Source: Streptomyces speibonae
GTDB lineage: Bacteria; Actinomycetota; Actinomycetes; Streptomycetales; Streptomycetaceae
Assembly (NCBI GenBank): GCA_000715605.1
Contig: KL568582.1
Coordinates: 16,260 to 24,090 of the forward strand
DNA length: 7,831 bases
Direction: 5' to 3'
The position numbers and the translations under genes are program-made. Positions 5,074-7,831 of this stretch are shown here, in pieces (position 1 is the first letter of the stretch; every line of letters starts with the position of its first letter). The notes beneath the pieces are model-generated. The model saw only the letters and a list, made by a program, of their open reading frames with translations, did no database searches and was not told where the DNA came from.

Positions 5074-6282
5074 ATGGGGCTTGGGGACATCGGATACGAG
5101 GACGTCATCGCGGCGACGGAAGAGTTCCGCCGCCTGGGCCGGGACACCTTCCTCCAGACTTACGGCTTCGGTCGAGCCGCGTCGTACGAGCTGGTCCTGG
5201 ACGGCCGCCGCTACGACTCGAAAGCCATCGCGGGCGTGGCCCACGGCTATGCCACCGGCGACTTCCTGCGCGCAGGGGACTTCAGCGGCGGCGCGGCCAC
5301 GGTGGCGCGATGCCTGCGCGAACTGGGCTTCGTGGTGGAGACCGGAGCCGCACCTAGCAGCCGCGCCACCCTGCTGGACAGCCTCCGGAAGCTCAAGGTC
5401 TCCCGCGGCCCCGGAAACCCGGCCCCCAGCCGTCACCAGCCGCTGAGCCTCCTGTGGGCGATCTCCCGTACGGTCGACGAGCGGCCTCGGATGACCCCGT
5501 GGCCCGAGTTCCGGGACGAGGTGGGCCCCCTACTGACCGAGTTCGGCCTCCCCAACGCGAAGGCCACGCCGCAGTACCCGTTCTGGCACCTCAGGGGCAG
5601 CGGCCTCTGGGAAGTACAAGGCATACCGGCGGACCTGTCGCGCAAGATGCCGAACGTCACCATCCTCGACGCGCACCAGGCCCGAGCCGGCTTCACGGAA
5701 GGGACCGCGCGCCTCCTCAGCGACCCGGTGACCCGCCTCGACGCCATCACCACGCTCTGCGAGACGTACCTGAAGGACGCCGACCGCCGGGCCCTCCTCG
5801 CGCACATCGGCCTGTCCGGCTACACCACAGCCGGGAACCTGACGGAGGAGCGCATCGAAGCCGCCCTGGACGAGCACGACCGCCCGGGCGGCCCCGCACC
5901 GCGCCGTGACACGACCCGCTCCGTCATCGTCCGAGACGAGGCCCTGGCCCGGAGGGTCAAGGAACTCGAGGACAACCGCTGCCAGATCTGCGACACGACG
6001 CTGCGCTACCTGGACCGCGCGTACAGCGAGGCCGCCCACATAAGAGGCCTGGGCAGCCCCCACCACGGCCCCGACGAACTACGGAACCTCCTCTGCCTCT
6101 GCGCCAACTGCCACGTCCTCTTCGACGGCCTGGAGATCTACATCGACCCCGACGGCCTGGTGCGAGCGACGAACCACGCGCGGGACCCCCACCCCCTACG
6201 CCGCGCCCCCGACCACCCGCTGGACGAGGCCCACGTCGCCTATCACCGCACCCTGTGCATGATCAATGCCCACGCGCGGTAA
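5074..6282 (+). CDS. ScoMcrA-like modification-dependent HNH restriction endonuclease (sulfur-binding domain)
   Basis: This 402-aa protein is predicted to be a type IV restriction enzyme that cuts DNA carrying a foreign modification, most likely phosphorothioate. It has three parts. An N-terminal head domain (1-92) contains FLQTYGFGRAASY, YDSKAIAGVAHGYATG and DFSGG..TVA..L.ELGF, as recalled for ScoMcrA. A sulfur-binding domain (about 98-265) contains RHQPLSLLWAISR (120-132), QYPFWHL..SGLWEV (167-181) and ARAGF (203-207). Tyr168-Pro169 and Arg204-Ala205 appear to match the residues forming the sulfur pocket in ScoMcrA. The HNH nuclease domain (about 288-352) has zinc ligands C303, C306, C343 and C346 and catalytic H322 (AHI), N338 and H347. 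There is no room for the SRA (5-methylcytosine) domain of ScoMcrA. I chose ATG 5074 because homology starts there; the open frame runs back to a TTG at 4948. No dnd or other modification genes are nearby. Confidence 0.88.
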   Translation: MGLGDIGYEDVIAATEEFRRLGRDTFLQTYGFGRAASYELVLDGRRYDSKAIAGVAHGYATGDFLRAGDFSGGAATVARCLRELGFVVETGAAPSSRATLLDSLRKLKVSRGPGNPAPSRHQPLSLLWAISRTVDERPRMTPWPEFRDEVGPLLTEFGLPNAKATPQYPFWHLRGSGLWEVQGIPADLSRKMPNVTILDAHQARAGFTEGTARLLSDPVTRLDAITTLCETYLKDADRRALLAHIGLSGYTTAGNLTEERIEAALDEHDRPGGPAPRRDTTRSVIVRDEALARRVKELEDNRCQICDTTLRYLDRAYSEAAHIRGLGSPHHGPDELRNLLCLCANCHVLFDGLEIYIDPDGLVRATNHARDPHPLRRAPDHPLDEAHVAYHRTLCMINAHAR

Positions 6283-6298
6283 GCGACCTCACGCGGCG

Positions 6299-6490
6299 CT
6301 ACAGCAGATGGTCCGCCTTACCGGCCTTGATGTCGGTGATGAGGGCGCGCAGGGCTTCGAGGGAGTCGGTAAGAGGGGTCTCCTCCTGGCCGGCGACGGC
6401 TATGTATCCGTTGCCGTCGCCGTCGACGCCGAGCCGGAAGCACGAACTGCCCTCGGCGCAGAAGGGCGCTTCCCAGGTGATGTCGGGCAT
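6299..6490 (-). CDS. DUF397 small protein (BldB/AbaA-type partner)
   Basis: This 63-aa protein matches the DUF397 family by size, by position next to an XRE/DUF5753 regulator and by its pattern: an early Trp (W6), a short segment with two cysteines (C11, C17), GVDGDGNGYIAVA, and a C-terminal helix (LEALRALITDIKAGK). The usual RDS-type motif after the central strand is replaced by AGQEE, so it is a divergent member. Family members include BldB of S. coelicolor. Some XRE/DUF397 pairs have been proposed as toxin-antitoxin-like regulators. The start is ATG 6490, preceded by GAGGAG (6496-6501) with a 5-nt gap. An in-frame GTG two codons earlier overlaps that ribosome site and cannot use it. The site also overlaps the upstream gene's stop, so translation is probably coupled. 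Its stop lies 16 nt from the convergent endonuclease stop. Confidence 0.85.
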   Translation of the reverse strand: MPDITWEAPFCAEGSSCFRLGVDGDGNGYIAVAGQEETPLTDSLEALRALITDIKAGKADHLL

Positions 6491-6495
6491 GGGCA

Positions 6496-6501
6496 CTCCT
6501 C
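6496..6501 (-). promoter_or_regulatory. Ribosome binding site overlapping the upstream stop codon
   Basis: GAGGAG on the minus strand overlaps the TGA (6500-6502) of the XRE regulator gene and lies 5 nt before the DUF397 ATG. Ribosomes ending the regulator can re-initiate here, which would hold the two proteins at a set ratio. Confidence 0.75.
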
Positions 6502-7348
6502 AGAGTTGGCGTGAGATGTCACGGATGAAGTCTCGGGACTGTTCTGGCGGTAGAGCCAGACTTTCCAACAGATCGAGTTGCGCCCGGTATTTCGCCAACT
6601 GGCCTTCGGCGTGAAGGAAGGTGGGCCCGTGGGAACTGTCCACCTGCACGGTGTCGAGCTGCGGCACGGGCCCTTCGATGTGGACGACCGTTTGTCCGGC
6701 ACCGGGGAAGGCACCGCGGGCGAAGGGCAGAACGAGTACCGTGACGTTGTCCCGTTCCGAGACCTTCAGTAGGTACTCCAGCTGGGCGCGCGCCACATCG
6801 GTACCGCCGAACTGCATCCGAAGCGCCGCCTCGTGGATGACCGCGACGTACGGGACAGCCCTGTCGCCGGTGATCACCTGCTGACGTTCGGAGCGCAGCG
6901 CGAGTCGCAGAGCAACCTCATGCTCGGGCAAGGCGGGCACCGCGGCCCGGAAGATGGCCATCGCCTGTTCCGAGGTCTGGAGTATGCCGGGCACATGCAC
7001 GGTGTTGGCGCCGCGCATACGCACGGCGCGACTCTCCGTCTCCGCGATGTCCAGCAATCCTTGGGGGAGGAGGCCCCGATACCGCTCCCACCAGCCCGAA
7101 CTCGCCTGAGTCATCTCGACGAGCGCCTCGATGTACGTCTCATCGGTCACGTCGCAGTTGCAGGCCAAGGTGCGCAGGCGGTCGGCGCTGATGCCCCGGA
7201 CCCCGGACTCGATATTGGAGATCTTGCCCCGGTCCACACCGAGGAGGCCGGCCGCGAACTCCGCGGACATCCCGGACACCGTACGGATGCGCCGTAGCTC
7301 GCTTCCCAGCCGCTTCTGCCGTTCCGTGGGGGTCTTCCTCGGGGGCAT
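6500..7348 (-). CDS. XRE-family regulator with DUF5753 domain (WhiJ/Scr1-like)
   Basis: This 282-aa DNA-binding protein starts with a helix-turn-helix domain (about 12-63). The recognition region is FAAGLLGVDRGKISNIESGVRG, with the family hallmark K42-I-S-N-I-E-S-G. A DUF5753 domain fills most of the rest (about 95-280), with RMRGANTVHVPGILQT at 110-125, Y/W-rich WWERYRGLLP at 86-95, and the late strands VTVLVLPF and LPPEQSRDFI. Such proteins (WhiJ paralogues, Scr1) act with a neighbouring DUF397 protein and often a GHKL ATPase to control development and antibiotic production. All three are present here. ATG 7348 is preferred because GGAAGGAA (7353-7360) lies 4 nt upstream; the frame extends 10 codons further without such a site. 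Regulation is probably autogenous through the palindrome at 7420-7437. The ligand and target genes are unknown. Confidence 0.92.
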   Translation of the reverse strand: MPPRKTPTERQKRLGSELRRIRTVSGMSAEFAAGLLGVDRGKISNIESGVRGISADRLRTLACNCDVTDETYIEALVEMTQASSGWWERYRGLLPQGLLDIAETESRAVRMRGANTVHVPGILQTSEQAMAIFRAAVPALPEHEVALRLALRSERQQVITGDRAVPYVAVIHEAALRMQFGGTDVARAQLEYLLKVSERDNVTVLVLPFARGAFPGAGQTVVHIEGPVPQLDTVQVDSSHGPTFLHAEGQLAKYRAQLDLLESLALPPEQSRDFIRDISRQL

Positions 7349-7419
7349 CGAGTTCCTTCCGTCCGGGACAGAGGCCATCGGAGGCTGCCCTACCCCTGTG
7401 TGGTGAATTCTGTTGACCA

Positions 7420-7437
7420 GGTGGGAAATTTACCACC
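7420..7437. promoter_or_regulatory. 18-bp near-palindrome, candidate autoregulatory operator
   Basis: GGTGGGAAATTTACCACC has GGTGG/CCACC arms around an AAATTT centre, with 8 of 9 base pairs symmetric; only 7425/7432 mismatch. It covers the predicted -10 and start point of the XRE operon and lies in the shared region with the divergent ATPase gene, so one bound dimer could control both. A weaker TGGT-N11-ACCA inverted repeat lies next to it at 7401-7419. The binding protein is inferred to be the local XRE regulator. Confidence 0.5.
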
Positions 7438-7454
7438 GGCTCCTCTACTGTCAG
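7427..7454 (-). promoter_or_regulatory. Predicted promoter of the XRE/DUF397 operon
   Basis: On the minus strand CTGACA (7449-7454, 5 of 6 to the -35 consensus) and TAAATT (7427-7432, 4 of 6 to the -10) are 16 nt apart. Transcription would start near 7420, giving a leader of about 70 nt to the ATG at 7348. The -10 lies inside the near-palindrome at 7420-7437. Confidence 0.5.
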
Positions 7455-7457
7455 TAT
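7429..7457 (+). promoter_or_regulatory. Weak promoter candidate for the GHKL ATPase gene
   Basis: TTTACC (7429-7434, 4 of 6) and CAGTAT (7452-7457, 3 of 6 including the key A and final T) are spaced by 17 nt on the plus strand. This promoter would overlap the divergent one and the near-palindrome. The match is weak. A better -35, TTGACC at 7413-7418, has no -10 at the proper distance. Confidence 0.25.
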
Positions 7458-7591
7458 CGCGCAAGCTACACAACGCGATGCCGGAAGCGCACCGCGCGAG
7501 CATGCCCGCCTGCCCTGGGACGGGTGCGCCCGCGACCAGGGCGGCAAGCCACCGGCGCAACCAAACCCTCTCTGCCACACCGGAGTTCGCC

Positions 7592-7831
7592 ATGCCCGAG
7601 ATTCCCCTGGTACCCGCCCACTGGCACTTCCCCGCCCACCCCACCTCCGTACGGAGGGCCCGCCACGCAGTCACGGAATCACTGCCACACATCCTCCGTC
7701 CGCACCTGGGCGACGACTTGAGCCTGCTGACCTCCGAACTGGTCACGAACGCGATCCGCCACGGGACGGGCCGCGAGGACGAGGACCTGATCGAACTGGT
7801 CCTATGGCCGGCCGACGGCCACTACTGGCTG
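7592..7831 (+). CDS. GHKL ATP-binding protein (anti-sigma-like), 5' part only
   Basis: The first 80 codons are present and the gene runs off the window. It begins MPEIPLVPAHWHFPAHP, then SVRRARHAVTESL, the usual start of Streptomyces HATPase_c_2 (RsbW/SpoIIAB-like) regulators. Residues 44-55 (LLTSELVTNAIRHG) contain the N-box, with E47 and N51 expected to bind Mg-ATP and start the hydrolysis site. The G boxes lie beyond the edge. Proteins of this type often accompany WhiJ-like/DUF397 pairs, as here, and are thought to act by binding or phosphorylating partner proteins, though a cognate sigma factor is rarely known. The start at 7592 has GGAG 6 nt upstream. The frame stays open to ATG codons at 7478 and 7502, which lack ribosome sites. 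Confidence 0.85.
   Translation, partial: MPEIPLVPAHWHFPAHPTSVRRARHAVTESLPHILRPHLGDDLSLLTSELVTNAIRHGTGREDEDLIELVLWPADGHYWL

Noticed and set aside
6283..6298. Terminator between the endonuclease and DUF397 gene
   Set aside because: The 16-nt gap and its flanks contain no convincing inverted repeat, so transcripts may overlap here.

Overview
The window is high-GC DNA with strong G/C in third codon positions, several GTG starts, Streptomyces-type lipoprotein and CUT1 sugar-transport genes, and a WhiJ-like/DUF397/GHKL-ATPase cluster. Together these point to Streptomyces or a close filamentous actinomycete, probably a chromosomal segment. I see no rRNA, tRNA, CRISPR array, transposase or integrase.

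Left part (1-3303, minus strand). A three-gene carbohydrate ABC import operon is read right to left: a substrate-binding lipoprotein (1951-3303), a MalF-type permease (1007-1951) and a MalG-type permease (150-1010). The genes are joined by 1-nt (TGATG) and 4-nt (ATGA) overlaps. No ATPase gene is present, which fits a shared ATPase such as MsiK encoded elsewhere. Two very strong hairpins (104-141 and 41-79) follow the operon. The outer one is built into a 19-bp tandem repeat that runs to the window edge.

Middle (3304-4771). A compact intergenic region holds a good promoter for the transporter operon, a -10-like element facing the other way and a direct repeat ATGAACA. It separates the operon from a class I SAM-dependent methyltransferase (about 3460-4314, plus) of unknown substrate. 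The methyltransferase converges on a small secreted protein (4334-4771, minus). That gene has a rare TTA leucine codon inside its signal peptide, so it may depend on bldA. A nested hairpin sits between the two stop codons.

Right part (4772-7831). After a 302-nt non-coding stretch comes a modification-dependent HNH restriction endonuclease (5074-6282, plus). It resembles ScoMcrA, with a head domain, a sulfur-binding domain and an HNH nuclease but no space for an SRA domain, and it may be translated from a leaderless mRNA. Converging on it is a two-gene operon: an XRE/DUF5753 regulator (6500-7348, minus) translationally coupled to a small DUF397 protein (6299-6490, minus). Divergent from that operon is the start of a GHKL (anti-sigma-like) ATPase gene (7592 to the edge). 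This trio is the known WhiJ/BldB/AbaA-type actinomycete regulatory cassette. An 18-bp near-palindrome overlapping the regulator's predicted -10 is a good candidate operator.

Nothing here clearly forms an undescribed multi-gene system. The best leads are the SRA-less McrA-type nuclease, the TTA-containing secreted protein, the operator of the XRE/DUF397 unit and the competing-hairpin repeat at the left edge.
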